A stretch of 64,000 bases of DNA from Aquabacterium parvum (GTDB lineage Bacteria > Pseudomonadota > Gammaproteobacteria > Burkholderiales > Burkholderiaceae_C): positions 93,004 through 157,003 of the forward strand of contig NZ_LFRI01000084.1 of assembly GCF_001447195.1 (NCBI RefSeq), in the 5' to 3' direction. The notes below the pieces were generated by a model. That model was not told the origin of the DNA, ran no database searches, and worked only from the letters and a program-made list of their open reading frames with translations. Positions 29,510 through 39,037 of the stretch are shown piece after piece (the first letter of the stretch is position 1; the number at the start of each line of letters is the position of its first letter). A program made the position numbers and the translations under genes.

Positions 29510-30448
29510 TCAGGCCAGCAGGGCTTTGACTTCGGCCAGCGAGGCCGGATCCAGCACACAGCCAGTGACCAGTTCGGCGTCGATGCGCTTGACCATGCCC
29601 GACAACACCTTGCCGGGACCGCACTCGATGACATGGGTCAGGCCACGGGCCTTGAGGGCCTGCACAGACTCGACCCAGCGCACCGGGCCAAAAGCCTGGC
29701 GGTACAGCGCATCGCGAATGGCGTCCGGATCAGCTGCCACGGCCACGTCGATGTTGTTGATCACTGCGATGGTGGGCACGGCGAAAGCCGTGGCCGCGAG
29801 CTTTTCCTTGAGGCGCTCGGCGGCGGGCTTCATCAGGCTGGAGTGGAACGGGGCCGACACGGGCAGCGGCAGCGCGCGTTTGGCGCCGGCGGCCTTGAGC
29901 ACTTCACAGGCCTTCTCGACCGCGACCTTGGTGCCAGCGATCACAGTCTGCTTCGGGTCATTGAAGTTGACGGCCTCGACGGCCTCACCCGTGAGGGCAG
30001 CGGCCTCGGCACAACCCGCCTTCACGCCTTCGGCATCCATGCCCAGGATGGCCGCCATGCCGCCAGCACCAACGGGCACCGCCTCTTGCATGGCCTGGGC
30101 GCGGAACCTCACCAACGGCAGCGCGTCCTTGAGCGTCAGGGCCCCAGAGGCCACCAACGCGGCGTACTCGCCCAGCGAGTGCCCCGCCACGGCCGCCGGC
30201 ATCAACCCGGTGTCTGCCAGCCAGGCGCGCCAGCAGGCCACGCCAGCGGTCAGCATCACGGGCTGGGTGTTGGTGGTCAGGTCCAGGGCCTCTTTCGGGC
30301 CTTCGGCGATCAGCCTGGCGATGTCTTCACCCAAGGCGTCCGAGGCTTCGGCGAGGGTGGCCCGCACAGCGGGGTGATCACCCCAGGCGTTGAGCATGCC
30401 CATGGACTGAGAGCCCTGGCCCGGAAAAACAAATGCGAAAGCAGTCAT
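29510..30448 (-). CDS. fabD: Malonyl-CoA:ACP transacylase
   Basis: This 312-residue enzyme loads malonate onto ACP. It begins MTAFAFVFPGQGSQSMGML. The nucleophile Ser is in AVAGHSLGEYAALVASG near residue 92, the Arg in LVRFRAQAMQEAVP and the His in SAPFHSSLMKP near residue 200. The ATG at 30448 starts the conserved fold; the longer frame to 30541 runs back into fabH. It sits between fabH and fabG. Confidence 0.97.
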   Translation of the reverse strand: MTAFAFVFPGQGSQSMGMLNAWGDHPAVRATLAEASDALGEDIARLIAEGPKEALDLTTNTQPVMLTAGVACWRAWLADTGLMPAAVAGHSLGEYAALVASGALTLKDALPLVRFRAQAMQEAVPVGAGGMAAILGMDAEGVKAGCAEAAALTGEAVEAVNFNDPKQTVIAGTKVAVEKACEVLKAAGAKRALPLPVSAPFHSSLMKPAAERLKEKLAATAFAVPTIAVINNIDVAVAADPDAIRDALYRQAFGPVRWVESVQALKARGLTHVIECGPGKVLSGMVKRIDAELVTGCVLDPASLAEVKALLA

Positions 30449-30503
30449 GTCTGGTTGTCCAAATCGTTGTTGTTGGAGGCGTGGTGTCCTGGTCGCTGGC
30501 GCG

Positions 30504-31571
30504 TCAGTAGTCGACGAGCACGGCGCCCCACGTGAAGCCACCCCCGACGCCTTCGAGCATCAGGGTCTGCCCGCGCTGGACCTGTCCGCTGCGAACACCA
30601 TGGTCCAGCGCCAGCGGGATGGAGGCCGCCGAGGTGTTGCCATGCTGGTCCACCGTGACCACGATCCTGTCATAGGCAAGTTTCAATTTCTTGGCAGTGC
30701 CCTGCATGATGCGCAAGTTCGCCTGGTGCGGGATCAACCAGTCGATGCAAGATGCGTCTCGTCCAGCGGCATCAAGCACCTCGTGAGCAGCCTTGTCGAG
30801 CACGCTCACGGCCAACTTGAACACCGCCTGACCATCCATCTTCAAGGTGGCATCACCCAGGATGCGGCCACCACTGACATGGCCAGGCACATTGAGCAAC
30901 CCCACGTGCTGTCCATCGGCATGCAGACAGGAGGCGACGATGCCGGGCTGGTCGGATGCTTCGAGGACCACGGCACCTGCCCCATCGCCGAACAGCACGC
31001 AGGTGGTGCGATCGCTGAAGTCAAGCAGGCGGGAGAACACCTCGGCGCCAATGACCAACGCACGGCGGGCAAGGCCGCTGCGGATCATCGAGTCCGCCAC
31101 GGTGAGCGCGTAGATGAAGCCAGAGCAAACCGCCTGCACGTCGAAGGCCGGGCAGCCAGAGATGCCCAGGTCACGCTGGATGAGGCAGGCTGTCGAGGGG
31201 AAGACCATGTCCGGCGTGGACGTGGCGCAAACGATCAGGTCGATGTCCGAGGCTTTGCAACCCGCGGCTTCGATCGCTCGCAAGCTCGCCTGCAGCCCCA
31301 GTTGGCTGGAGGTGACATCGGGCTCGGCGAAGTGCCTGGCCTGAATGCCCGTGCGCTCGACGATCCACTCGTCTGAGGTGTCCAGGCCATCGCGCGCCAG
31401 GCGCTCGACCAGCTCCTGATTGGGCACCCGATGCGGGGGCAGGAAGCTGCCGGTGCCGGCAATGCGAGAAAACTTGCTGAGGGGGGAGGCGCCCTTGTGA
31501 GGCGCCAGGGTTGCAGCCTGGGTAGAGGCTTGCAGGGGGTCTGGCTGGTGTGCCGTCAGTCTGTCTGACAT
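30504..31571 (-). CDS. fabH: 3-oxoacyl-[ACP] synthase III
   Basis: FabH starts fatty acid synthesis by condensing acetyl-CoA with malonyl-ACP. The catalytic triad is Cys in [13 protein letters not shown] near residue 145, His in [10 protein letters not shown] near residue 280 and Asn in [11 protein letters not shown] near residue 311. At 355 residues it is about 30 longer than E. coli FabH, because some 35 residues precede [12 protein letters not shown]. No in-frame start codon lies nearer the conserved region, so the extension seems real. It begins 11 bases after plsX. Confidence 0.96.
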   Translation of the reverse strand: MSDRLTAHQPDPLQASTQAATLAPHKGASPLSKFSRIAGTGSFLPPHRVPNQELVERLARDGLDTSDEWIVERTGIQARHFAEPDVTSSQLGLQASLRAIEAAGCKASDIDLIVCATSTPDMVFPSTACLIQRDLGISGCPAFDVQAVCSGFIYALTVADSMIRSGLARRALVIGAEVFSRLLDFSDRTTCVLFGDGAGAVVLEASDQPGIVASCLHADGQHVGLLNVPGHVSGGRILGDATLKMDGQAVFKLAVSVLDKAAHEVLDAAGRDASCIDWLIPHQANLRIMQGTAKKLKLAYDRIVVTVDQHGNTSAASIPLALDHGVRSGQVQRGQTLMLEGVGGGFTWGAVLVDY

Positions 31572-31582
31572 TAATGAGGGGA

Positions 31583-32689
31583 TCAGGCCGCGCGCCCCAC
31601 ATCCTCCGAGGAGCCGGCTTCCACAAGGGTGGGCAGGCTGGCCACGGTGGCTGCGATCTGGTCGTGAACCCGGTCCAGCAGTCGATGACGGGCCGCATCA
31701 TAAGCGCGATTGAGCGCCACTTCGAAGGCCAGCTTGTCCGAAGATCCGTGACTCTTGAAGACCAGGCCACGCAAGCCCAGCAAGGCCGCACCGCTGTAGC
31801 GACGGTGGTCAACCCGGTTTTTGAAGCGATTTAGCACCGGCATCGCGAACAAAGCCACCAGTTTGGTGACGATGTTGCGCGTGAACTCTTGCTTGATGAA
31901 GGCGGCGAACATGCTGGCCAGGCCTTCGGCGGTCTTCAGGGCCACGTTGCCGACGAAGCCGTCGCACACCACGATGTCCGAAGTGCCCTTGAAAATGTCA
32001 TTGCCCTCGACGTTGCCATGGAACTGGATGAGTCCCTGGTCGTGGGCACGACGCAGCAGTTCACCGGCGCGCTTGATCACTTCGCTGCCCTTGATGACTT
32101 CTTCACCGATGTTGAGCAGGCCGACACTGGGGTTGGACTTGCCATCGACAGCCGACACCAGGGCCGAGCCCATGACGGCGAACTGAAGCAGGTGCTCGGC
32201 CGTGCAATCAACGTTGGCGCCCAGGTCGAGCACGGTGGTGAAGCCGTCTTTCTGGTTGGGCATGACGGTGGCGAGCGCCGGGCGGTCGATGCCTTCCAGG
32301 GTCTTGAGCAGGTAGCGGGCCAAGGCCATCAGGGCGCCGGTGTTGCCCGCCGAGACGCAAGCGTGGGCCGCGGCCGGCGCATCAGCCGATGCCTTGACCT
32401 GGGTGATGGCCACCCGCATGGACGAATCCTTCTTGCGTCGCAGCGCGGTCTCGACCGGGTCGTCCATGGTGACGACCTCGCTGGCTTCGACGACGCGGCA
32501 GCGCTCCCAGTTGCGGGCGGGAGCCAGAGCCTCGGGCAGCCCCACCAGCAGCAACTCCGCATCCTGGTGCTTGGCCAGGAAGGCCTGGCAGGCTGGCAGG
32601 GTGATCGACGGCCCATGATCGCCACCCATGCAATCAACGGCGATGCGCACAGGCGAAAGCGGCGAAGAGGCGGACGTGACAGGGCTCAT
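31583..32689 (-). CDS. plsX: Phosphate acyltransferase PlsX
   Basis: PlsX makes acyl-phosphate from acyl-ACP for phospholipid synthesis. The 368-residue protein carries [19 protein letters not shown] near residue 15, [14 protein letters not shown] near residue 110 and [17 protein letters not shown] near residue 230. The ATG at 32689 ([19 protein letters not shown]) is chosen; the frame extends to 32797 without family support. It follows rpmF after a 200-base gap that may contain an attenuator. Confidence 0.96.
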   Translation of the reverse strand: MSPVTSASSPLSPVRIAVDCMGGDHGPSITLPACQAFLAKHQDAELLLVGLPEALAPARNWERCRVVEASEVVTMDDPVETALRRKKDSSMRVAITQVKASADAPAAAHACVSAGNTGALMALARYLLKTLEGIDRPALATVMPNQKDGFTTVLDLGANVDCTAEHLLQFAVMGSALVSAVDGKSNPSVGLLNIGEEVIKGSEVIKRAGELLRRAHDQGLIQFHGNVEGNDIFKGTSDIVVCDGFVGNVALKTAEGLASMFAAFIKQEFTRNIVTKLVALFAMPVLNRFKNRVDHRRYSGAALLGLRGLVFKSHGSSDKLAFEVALNRAYDAARHRLLDRVHDQIAATVASLPTLVEAGSSEDVGRAA

Positions 32690-32777
32690 GGGCGTGGTGA
32701 AAACGGGGCTCGGTGGCGCGAGCCGCAGTCTCTCAGGACTGAGGCAAGAGCCGAACGGCTCACGCGGCAAACCGGCG

Positions 32778-32804
32778 AAAAAGACAAGGGCCGGCAAACC
32801 CTTT
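32778..32804 (-). terminator. Possible attenuator between rpmF and plsX
   Basis: On the minus strand AAGGG-TTTGCCGG-CCCTT is followed by GTCTTTTT. The stem has only five strong pairs, so partial termination after rpmF is a guess. It would help keep ribosomal protein expression above that of the lipid genes. Confidence 0.4.
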
Positions 32805-32889
32805 GGATCGGGTTGTCCAGCCCTTTGCGTATCAGCGTATCAGGAACCTGACGCCAGCCTGACATCAGGCCAGCGCGGGCACCAGCCGA

Positions 32890-33072
32890 TCAGGCGTCGG
32901 CCTTGGTCTTCAGAACCTTGCGACCGCGGTAGAAACCGGTCGGGCTGATGTGGTGGCGCAGGTGCACTTCACCGGTGGTGGCTTCCACTGCGGTGCCCGG
33001 GGTGACCAGGGCGTTGTGCGAGCGGTGCATGCCACGCTTGGAAGGCGACTTTTTGTTTTGCTGAACGGCCAT
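32890..33072 (-). CDS. rpmF: 50S ribosomal protein L32
   Basis: This 60-residue basic ribosomal protein begins [20 protein letters not shown], the standard L32 N-terminus, and ends with [15 protein letters not shown]. The zinc-type cysteines found in some L32 proteins are absent, as in many proteobacteria. The rpmF-plsX-fabH order is the classical arrangement linking ribosome and membrane synthesis. Confidence 0.97.
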   Translation of the reverse strand: MAVQQNKKSPSKRGMHRSHNALVTPGTAVEATTGEVHLRHHISPTGFYRGRKVLKTKADA

Positions 33073-33181
33073 GATGACTCCGTGGGGTCGATGTGTGGGC
33101 GAGGTGTGTCAATGCCGTGCGGACCCTGGGCCCACAGCCCGCATGCGGCAACAATCCTGGACAAAATCCTGGAAACCCGAA

Positions 33182-33211
33182 ATTCTAGCACAAACCTGGC
33201 AGGCTGATCAA
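33182..33211 (-). promoter_or_regulatory. Candidate promoter of rpmF-plsX-fab operon
   Basis: On the minus strand TTGATC (33206-33211), an 18-base spacer and TAGAAT (33182-33187) preceded by TGC form an extended -10 promoter. It lies at the end of the yceD gene about 110 bases upstream of rpmF. Confidence 0.6.
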
Positions 33212-33213
33212 AT

Positions 33214-33816
33214 TCAGCTGCCTGAGCCCTTTTTCAGGGCGGCCAACGCGGCGAATGGGTGGGGTTTGGGCTCCGGGCTCGGCTCTGCCTTGCCCGCTTC
33301 AGCTGGGGGTGCACCGGGCACCAGCGTTTCAGAGTCGTCGTGCATCAGGTTGACGATGTCGCTGGGGCATTCGGCATGGCGAGGCACGATGGGCTGGGCC
33401 ATGATCAGCTCGTCTTCGACCAATTCCAGCAAATGAAATTGCCGCGACACGGCGAGCACATCGTCGTCCGACTCTGCGTCCAGCCGCGCGGCTTCGGTCT
33501 CGTCACGTGCGAACCGAATCGAGCGGGACACGGACATGCGCTCTCGCACCGGGTGCAGGCAACGCTGGCACTCCATGTCAAGTTCAGCATGGGCGTCCAG
33601 GTCAAGCCAAAGCTCGGGCTCGCCCACACGCTGTGGCACGGCCCGCCCCGTGACCCGCCAACGCACGGGGGGCACGGCAGCCAGGTCGGCCTCGGGCGAG
33701 GCGGCAGAGGCCAGTCGCGACAGACCCGCGATCGGCGTTTCGCCGGCCAGTTCTGCTGCAGCCTCGATGAAGGCCTTGACGTCGAGTTTTTCGGGCAGGA
33801 ACACGCGTGCTTTCAT
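33214..33816 (-). CDS. yceD: YceD family protein (DUF177), large-subunit rRNA accumulation protein
   Basis: This 200-residue protein is linked to 23S rRNA accumulation in bacteria and plants. The core motif is DMECQRCLHPVRERMSVSRS near residue 75, with the CxxC pair typical of DUF177, and the C-terminal part has PRHAECPSDIV. The ATG at 33816 gives MKARVFLPEKLDVKAF. It lies upstream of rpmF and is divergent from yceF (maf), 67 bases apart; the yceF/yceD/rpmF neighbourhood matches E. coli. Confidence 0.9.
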   Translation of the reverse strand: MKARVFLPEKLDVKAFIEAAAELAGETPIAGLSRLASAASPEADLAAVPPVRWRVTGRAVPQRVGEPELWLDLDAHAELDMECQRCLHPVRERMSVSRSIRFARDETEAARLDAESDDDVLAVSRQFHLLELVEDELIMAQPIVPRHAECPSDIVNLMHDDSETLVPGAPPAEAGKAEPSPEPKPHPFAALAALKKGSGS

Positions 33817-33883
33817 GCCCGCGAGTGTATGCCCTGCGCCGAACTGATCGGCCCCGCTCCGGCCGCTCGTGGACAATGGCGCC

Positions 33884-34525
33884 ATGCCTGCTTCCGCTTT
33901 TTCAGCCCTGCCCCGACTGGTGCTGGGCTCCAGCTCCCCCTACCGTCGCGAACTGCTGGCTCGCCTGGGCCAGCCTTTCGAGACCCGATCCCCGGACGTG
34001 GACGAAACGCCCCAGGTCGGCGAGGTGCCGTTGGCACTGGCCTGCCGCCTGGCTGAAGCCAAAGCGCTCGCCGTGGCCCATGGATTCGACGATGACGTGA
34101 TCGTGATCGGATCGGACCAGGTGGCCGACCTCGGCGGCCTCGCGCTGGGAAAGCCGGGTCACCACGCGGCGGCGCGCGATCAACTTCGGGCACTGAGCGG
34201 TCAGGTCGTTCGCTTTCACTCCGCCGTGTGCGTGGCACGCCCGAGAACCCAGCAATTGCTGCAGACCGTCAGCAGCGTGACCGTTCTGTTTCGCACGCTG
34301 AGCGACGACATCATCGAAACCTACCTGCAGCGCGAGCAACCCTACGACTGCGCTGGCAGCGCCAAATGCGAGGGCCTGGGCATCGTGCTGCTCGATCGCA
34401 TCGACTCGGACGACCCGACCGCCTTGGTGGGCTTGCCTCTGATCGCCACCAGCCGCCTGCTGCGTGAGGCAGGCTGGGATCCGCTGATGGCGCCGACCAC
34501 CGCCTCGGAGCTGAAACATGGCTGA
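33884..34525 (+). CDS. yceF: Maf family nucleotide pyrophosphatase, YceF type
   Basis: This 213-residue protein should hydrolyse non-canonical nucleoside triphosphates; E. coli YceF prefers 7-methyl-GTP. The motifs are LVLGSSSPYRRELLARLG near residue 10, DVDETP near residue 37, VIGSDQVADLGG near residue 75, the Lys in LGKPGHHAAARDQL, and the C-terminal GLPLIATSRLLREAG. The ATG at 33884 is preferred over GTG at 33869. The end overlaps the next gene by 8 bases. Its place next to yceD-rpmF supports YceF over the YhdE subtype. Confidence 0.9.
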   Translation: MPASAFSALPRLVLGSSSPYRRELLARLGQPFETRSPDVDETPQVGEVPLALACRLAEAKALAVAHGFDDDVIVIGSDQVADLGGLALGKPGHHAAARDQLRALSGQVVRFHSAVCVARPRTQQLLQTVSSVTVLFRTLSDDIIETYLQREQPYDCAGSAKCEGLGIVLLDRIDSDDPTALVGLPLIATSRLLREAGWDPLMAPTTASELKHG

Positions 34526-35357
34526 GCCCAGCAACGATCAGATCGTGCCCCGCACGGGCGAGCGCGCAGGTCGCCTGCTGCTGGTGCCCAACACCCTCGA
34601 CCTGGGTTGCCCGGACCCGGTCACCGGCAATGCGCCAGACTTGCAGCAGGTGTTGCCCCTTGGGGTGATCCGCGAGGCCGCGCGGATTGCCCACTGGATT
34701 GCCGAGAACGCGAAAACCACCCGGGCCTTTCTCAAACGCGTGGATCAGGTCACGCCCTTGAGCCAGGCTTTGCAGAGCTTGTCGATCGTGGAGCTAGCGC
34801 GCCCGGTCAAAGGCGGCAAAGGTGACAAAGGCGGCAAGGAGACCAATGATCAGGCCGTCGCCCTCGCATCCTTGCTGGCGCCTGCGCGCGCCGGCCACGA
34901 CGTCGGCCTGATTTCAGAGGCCGGCTTGCCAGGCGTGGCCGACCCGGGGGCAGCGGTGGTGCAGGCCGCGCACCAGGCAGGCATTCAGGTCGTGCCGCTG
35001 TCGGGCCCGAGTTCGCTGGTGCTGGCTCTGGCGGGCAGCGGCCTGCACGGCCAGAGTTTTGCATTCGTGGGCTACCTGCCGACCGACGCCTCACTGCGAG
35101 CTCAGCGCATCCGGGAGCTGGAGTTGCTTTCGCGCAAAGCGCATCAAACACAGCTGGTCATCGAGACCCCCTACCGCAACGCCACGATGTGGCAGGCGCT
35201 GCTGCAACACCTGCAACCCCAGACGCTGCTCAACGTGAGTTGTGGCCTGACCCTCAGTCAAGGCTTCACCTTGACCGACACGGTGGCCCGCTGGCGAAAG
35301 CGCGAGCTGGAACTGCCCAACGACGTGCCTGCCGTGTTCGCCTGGCTTTCGGCGTGA
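34518..35357 (+). CDS. Tetrapyrrole-methylase-fold SAM-dependent methyltransferase (RsmI-like)
   Basis: This 279-residue protein of the class III methyltransferase fold begins RLLLVPNTLDLGCPD. GHDVGLISEAGLPGVADPGA lies near residue 130, as in RsmI, and VPLSGPSSLVLALAGSGLHG near residue 160. It ends early, without the RsmI C-terminal domain. It is probably an RsmI paralogue of unknown substrate rather than the 16S C1402 2'-O-methylase itself, because the N-terminal strand lacks the usual IGNL/ATPIGN motif. A Lys/Gly-rich stretch (KGGKGDKGGKE) sits near residue 100. It overlaps yceF by 8 bases. Confidence 0.8.
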   Translation: MAEPSNDQIVPRTGERAGRLLLVPNTLDLGCPDPVTGNAPDLQQVLPLGVIREAARIAHWIAENAKTTRAFLKRVDQVTPLSQALQSLSIVELARPVKGGKGDKGGKETNDQAVALASLLAPARAGHDVGLISEAGLPGVADPGAAVVQAAHQAGIQVVPLSGPSSLVLALAGSGLHGQSFAFVGYLPTDASLRAQRIRELELLSRKAHQTQLVIETPYRNATMWQALLQHLQPQTLLNVSCGLTLSQGFTLTDTVARWRKRELELPNDVPAVFAWLSA

Positions 35358-35478
35358 CAACTCAGGCCATGACACCCTGTGTGCAGGCCTGCTGACATCC
35401 ACCATTCTTGACACAATGTCAGCACGCGGGCGCCTTTGAGAAAGCATCCGCTGTCGCCGACCTTCTCTGCCCCACCCC

Positions 35479-35979
35479 ATGACGCTTGCCGCCGAGACCC
35501 CTGCCCCGTCCCCTCAGCTTCACGCAGACCCCAACCTGCTGGCCAGGCGCCTGGGCTACGCGGGACTGATTCCCTTCATCGCTGGCGCACTCTTCGTGTG
35601 GTTGCTCGTGGGCCGCATCGACGAGGAGCCTTTTGCCTTCGTCGTGCGCGCATTGTCGACCTACGCTGCGCTGATCCTGTCCTTCCTGGGCGGCATGCGC
35701 TGGGGACTGGTGATGCCCTCATCGCAATGGCACGGCCCGGTGCCGGGCTACCAGCGCCGAGCCTTGTGGACGGGCATCGCCTTTTCGCTGATCGCTTGGG
35801 TGGGCCTGCTGATGCCACCGCATGCCGGTCTGGCCTGGCTGGGCGGCATGTTGATCGCCTGCTACCTGGCCGACCGCAAGCACTACCTGGAGCTGGGTGC
35901 GGCCGGCTGGCTGACCCTGCGCTTTCGCCTGACCGTGGTTGCCAGCCTTTGCTGCTTCGTGTCCGCCGCCCAGATCTGA
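35479..35979 (+). CDS. DUF3429 family membrane protein
   Basis: This 166-residue inner-membrane protein has about five helices: LGYAGLIPFIAGALFVWLL near residue 28, then FLGGMRWGLVM, LWTGIAFSLIAWVGLLM, LAWLGGMLIACYLA and LTVVASLCCFVSA. The GGMRWG motif is typical of DUF3429. The function is unknown. It lies 11 bases upstream of the M61 peptidase gene and may be cotranscribed with it. Confidence 0.82.
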   Translation: MTLAAETPAPSPQLHADPNLLARRLGYAGLIPFIAGALFVWLLVGRIDEEPFAFVVRALSTYAALILSFLGGMRWGLVMPSSQWHGPVPGYQRRALWTGIAFSLIAWVGLLMPPHAGLAWLGGMLIACYLADRKHYLELGAAGWLTLRFRLTVVASLCCFVSAAQI

Positions 35980-35990
35980 GAACCCCCGAC

Positions 35991-37799
35991 ATGATCGAAT
36001 TCCGCATCGAAGCCACCGAGCCACAACGCCATCGCTTTCAGGTGACGATGACCGTGCCCCGTCCCAGGCAACGCCAGCGCCTGAGCTTGCCGGTGTGGAT
36101 CCCGGGCAGCTACCTGGTGCGTGAATTCGCCAGGCACCTGACGCCGCTGCAGGCTCGTCAGGGGGGGGCGGACTGCGAGGTCGAGCAGATCGACAAAGCC
36201 ACCTGGGAAGTCACCACCGACGGACGCAGCACGCTGAGCGTGAGCTACGAGGTGCACGCCTTTGACACCTCCGTGCGCGCTGCCTTCCTCGATGCCAGGC
36301 GTGGCTTCTTCAACGGCACCAGCGTGTTCCTGCGGGCCGAAGGCTTCGAGGCCAAGCCCCATCGGGTTCGCATCGGCGGCTTGCCCAAAGGCTGGCAGGT
36401 TGCCACGGCGTTGCAGGCCGTGAAGGTCAATGCGGCAGGCTGGGGGCTCTACGAGGCGCCCGACCACGACGAGCTGATCGACCACCCGGTCGAGTTGGGC
36501 AACTTCTGGCGCGGCGAGTTCACGGTGCGCGGCGTTCGCCATGAGTTCGTGGTGGCAGGTGCCAGCCCGGACTTCGATGGCGATCGATTGCTGGCCGACA
36601 CGCGCCAAGTCTGCGAAGCACAGATCCAGTTCTGGCATGGGCGCCGCAAGGCTGCCTTCGATCACTACGTGTTCATGCTCAATGCGGTGGAAGACGGTTA
36701 CGGCGGGCTGGAGCACCGCCGCAGCACCGCCCTGATCTGTGCCCGCAAGGACCTGCCGCGCAAAGGTCGAGCTGTCGCCACGGAGGCCTACACCACCTTG
36801 CTGGGCCTCATCAGCCACGAGTACTTTCACACCTGGAACGTCAAGCGACTCAAACCCGCCGGCTTCGACCCCATCGACCTGAGCCGGGAAAACATGACCC
36901 GGATGCTGTGGTTCTTCGAGGGGTTCACGTCTTACTACGATGACCAGTTCCTGTTGCGCACCAAGCTGATCGACGCCGCCACCTACCTCAAGCTGATTGG
37001 CAAGACGGTCAACCAGGTGCGTGGCACCCCGGGGCGGCTGACGTACAGCGTCGGCCAGGCCAGCTTCGATGCGTGGACACGCTATTACCGACCGGACGAA
37101 AACACCGCGAACGCCACGGTCAGCTACTACACCAAGGGCTCGCTGGTGGCGTTGTGCCTGGACCTGGCCTTGCGGCTGCTGCCCGTGCGCGACGGTCACC
37201 AACCCAAGCTCGATGGTGTCATGGAGCGCCTGTGGCGCCTGGGCCGCTCCATCACCGAGGCAGACGTTGCACAGGCGCTCGGCGACGAGGCTCAACACCC
37301 GCCCGACACCCCCGCGCACCTGCAAGCCAGATCGGCAGCCCACAGCTGGGCAGAGCTGTTGCACCGATGGACCGAGACCTGCGAGGAGCTTCCGCTGAGC
37401 GAGTTGTTGGCCAGCCATGGGGTGCAGTGGCAGAGCAAGGCCGCCCCCCTGCCGCAAAAGCTGGGCGTGCGCCTCTCGGATGCCGCAGGCGCACTGAAGG
37501 TGCAGGCGGTCATGCGACACGGGCACGCCGAATCCGCAGGGCTCAGCGCCGGTGACGAGCTGCTGGCACTGGACGGCTGGCGACTCAAGCGCACCGATGA
37601 CCTCCTGCAGTGGCACGACGGCAGCAAGTCACAGGCGCTGCTGATCAGCCGCGATCAGCGCCTGGAGACCCTCACCTTGCCAGCACTGGGCGGTGGCGCG
37701 GCCGCACCCTTTGCCGATGACATCGTGACCCTGGCCCTGCCCAGCGCGGCCGCAGAGCCGGCAGCGCTGGCGCGCCGCAAGGCCTGGCTGAGGGCCTGA
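35991..37799 (+). CDS. M61 family zinc metallopeptidase (glycyl aminopeptidase-like) with PDZ domain
   Basis: A 602-residue protein with an N-terminal beta domain (MIEFRIEATEPQRHRFQ), a catalytic domain with zinc motif ISHEYFHTWNVKRLKP near residue 277 and the third ligand Glu in WFFEGFTSYYDDQFLL near residue 310. A C-terminal PDZ domain lies at ~490-570 (GHAESAGLSAGDELLALDGW). No signal peptide is evident. Family members release N-terminal Gly or Ala; the physiological role is unclear. An in-frame open stretch upstream to 35436 overlaps the DUF3429 gene and is not coding. It overlaps the next gene by one base (TGATG). Confidence 0.88.
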   Translation: MIEFRIEATEPQRHRFQVTMTVPRPRQRQRLSLPVWIPGSYLVREFARHLTPLQARQGGADCEVEQIDKATWEVTTDGRSTLSVSYEVHAFDTSVRAAFLDARRGFFNGTSVFLRAEGFEAKPHRVRIGGLPKGWQVATALQAVKVNAAGWGLYEAPDHDELIDHPVELGNFWRGEFTVRGVRHEFVVAGASPDFDGDRLLADTRQVCEAQIQFWHGRRKAAFDHYVFMLNAVEDGYGGLEHRRSTALICARKDLPRKGRAVATEAYTTLLGLISHEYFHTWNVKRLKPAGFDPIDLSRENMTRMLWFFEGFTSYYDDQFLLRTKLIDAATYLKLIGKTVNQVRGTPGRLTYSVGQASFDAWTRYYRPDENTANATVSYYTKGSLVALCLDLALRLLPVRDGHQPKLDGVMERLWRLGRSITEADVAQALGDEAQHPPDTPAHLQARSAAHSWAELLHRWTETCEELPLSELLASHGVQWQSKAAPLPQKLGVRLSDAAGALKVQAVMRHGHAESAGLSAGDELLALDGWRLKRTDDLLQWHDGSKSQALLISRDQRLETLTLPALGGGAAAPFADDIVTLALPSAAAEPAALARRKAWLRA

Positions 37800-38983
37800 T
37801 GGCGCGTCGGGCGGGCCTCACCTCACCCAGGACCTTCACCAGGCTGCTGACGCTGGTGGCGCTCGTGGCAGCGCTGCACCTTTGGCTCACGGGCAACGTG
37901 CTCGATGAGATGGCCGGGCTGCAGCCCGACGCACCCCGCATCGAGCGCATGCAGGCCGAGTACGTGTCGGAGGTCCGGTTGACGAGCCCGCCAGCGGCCC
38001 CGATCGTGGCCCCCCCTGCGCCGCCACTGGGCACGACCAAGCCCTCTCGGCGCAAAAAAGCGGCGCCACCGCCGGAGGCAGCCTCTGCGGCATCCCAAGC
38101 CGATGTGGCCAAGCCAGACGACGCGTCGCAGACACCCTCCTTGGCCGTTGCGGAGGAGCCCGCCAGCGCGGCAGAAATCGCCAGCTCACCGGAAGCCACG
38201 GCGGCGGCACCCAGCTCACCCGCATCCTCGGTGGCTTCGGCCACGGGGCAGACACCGGAGCGCTTTGTCTGGCCCCTGGCCACGCGCGTGAGCTACATCA
38301 TGGAAGGCCATTACCGAGGCCCCGTCTACGGTCAGTCCAGCGTCGAGTGGATCCGAAAGGATCAGCGCTACCAGGTTCACATCGATGCCAGCGTGGGCCC
38401 GAGCTTCGCACCGCTGGGCTCGTGGCGGCTGAGCAGCGAAGGCGAGATCAGGCCGCAAGGCCTTCACCCTCAACGCTATGAAAACGTCAACCGCTTGCTG
38501 GTGCGAAGCGCCCGCTCCAAGGTGATCGAGCTGGGCGACGAGCAGGTCAAGCTGCCCGACGGCAAACTGCAAGCGCGCACCGCTGGCCTGCAAGACCCCG
38601 CCAGCTTCATGATCCAGGTGGCCTTCCAGTTCATCCTCGACCCGAGCAAGGCCAGGCCTGGCAGCAGCTTCGAGATGACGGTGCTGACCCTGCGCAAACC
38701 CGAGCCGCTGGTGTTTGACGTGATCGAAGAAGTGATGCTCGACACCCCGATGGGTCGCATCCCGACGCTGCACGTTCGGCCGCGCAAGGCCATCGTGGAC
38801 GATGGCGCATTGCCTGCGAACGTCTGGTTTGCGCCTGGTTTGCAGTACCTGCCAGTGCGCATCGCCATGAAGATGAAAGACGACGTCTGGCTGGAGATGA
38901 ACCTGTCCAAGGCGCCACAACAGACGCCGGGACAACCATCAAGCCAGGGGCCTGCCGCCAGCGCAGCGGCGCCCGCGCCGTGA
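37799..38983 (+). CDS. DUF3108 domain-containing protein
   Basis: The 394-residue protein has an N-terminal membrane anchor or uncleaved signal (FTRLLTLVALVAALHLWLTG). A Pro/Ala-rich linker to about residue 155 follows, then a DUF3108 domain (RVSYIMEGHYRGPVYGQSSV through YLPVRIAMKMKDDVWLEMNL), predicted as periplasmic beta structure. A Pro/Gln/Ala-rich tail follows. The function is not established. It is translationally coupled to the M61 peptidase gene. Confidence 0.82.
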   Translation: MARRAGLTSPRTFTRLLTLVALVAALHLWLTGNVLDEMAGLQPDAPRIERMQAEYVSEVRLTSPPAAPIVAPPAPPLGTTKPSRRKKAAPPPEAASAASQADVAKPDDASQTPSLAVAEEPASAAEIASSPEATAAAPSSPASSVASATGQTPERFVWPLATRVSYIMEGHYRGPVYGQSSVEWIRKDQRYQVHIDASVGPSFAPLGSWRLSSEGEIRPQGLHPQRYENVNRLLVRSARSKVIELGDEQVKLPDGKLQARTAGLQDPASFMIQVAFQFILDPSKARPGSSFEMTVLTLRKPEPLVFDVIEEVMLDTPMGRIPTLHVRPRKAIVDDGALPANVWFAPGLQYLPVRIAMKMKDDVWLEMNLSKAPQQTPGQPSSQGPAASAAAPAP

Positions 38984-39037
38984 GACCGGCCTGGCAACAA
39001 ACAGACCGCCTCCCCGGTGCGACCCGGCTGGCTTGTG

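Noticed and set aside
35436..35990. 185-codon N-terminal extension of the M61 peptidase
   Set aside because: It overlaps the DUF3429 gene in another frame, and the conserved peptidase domain starts at 35991.
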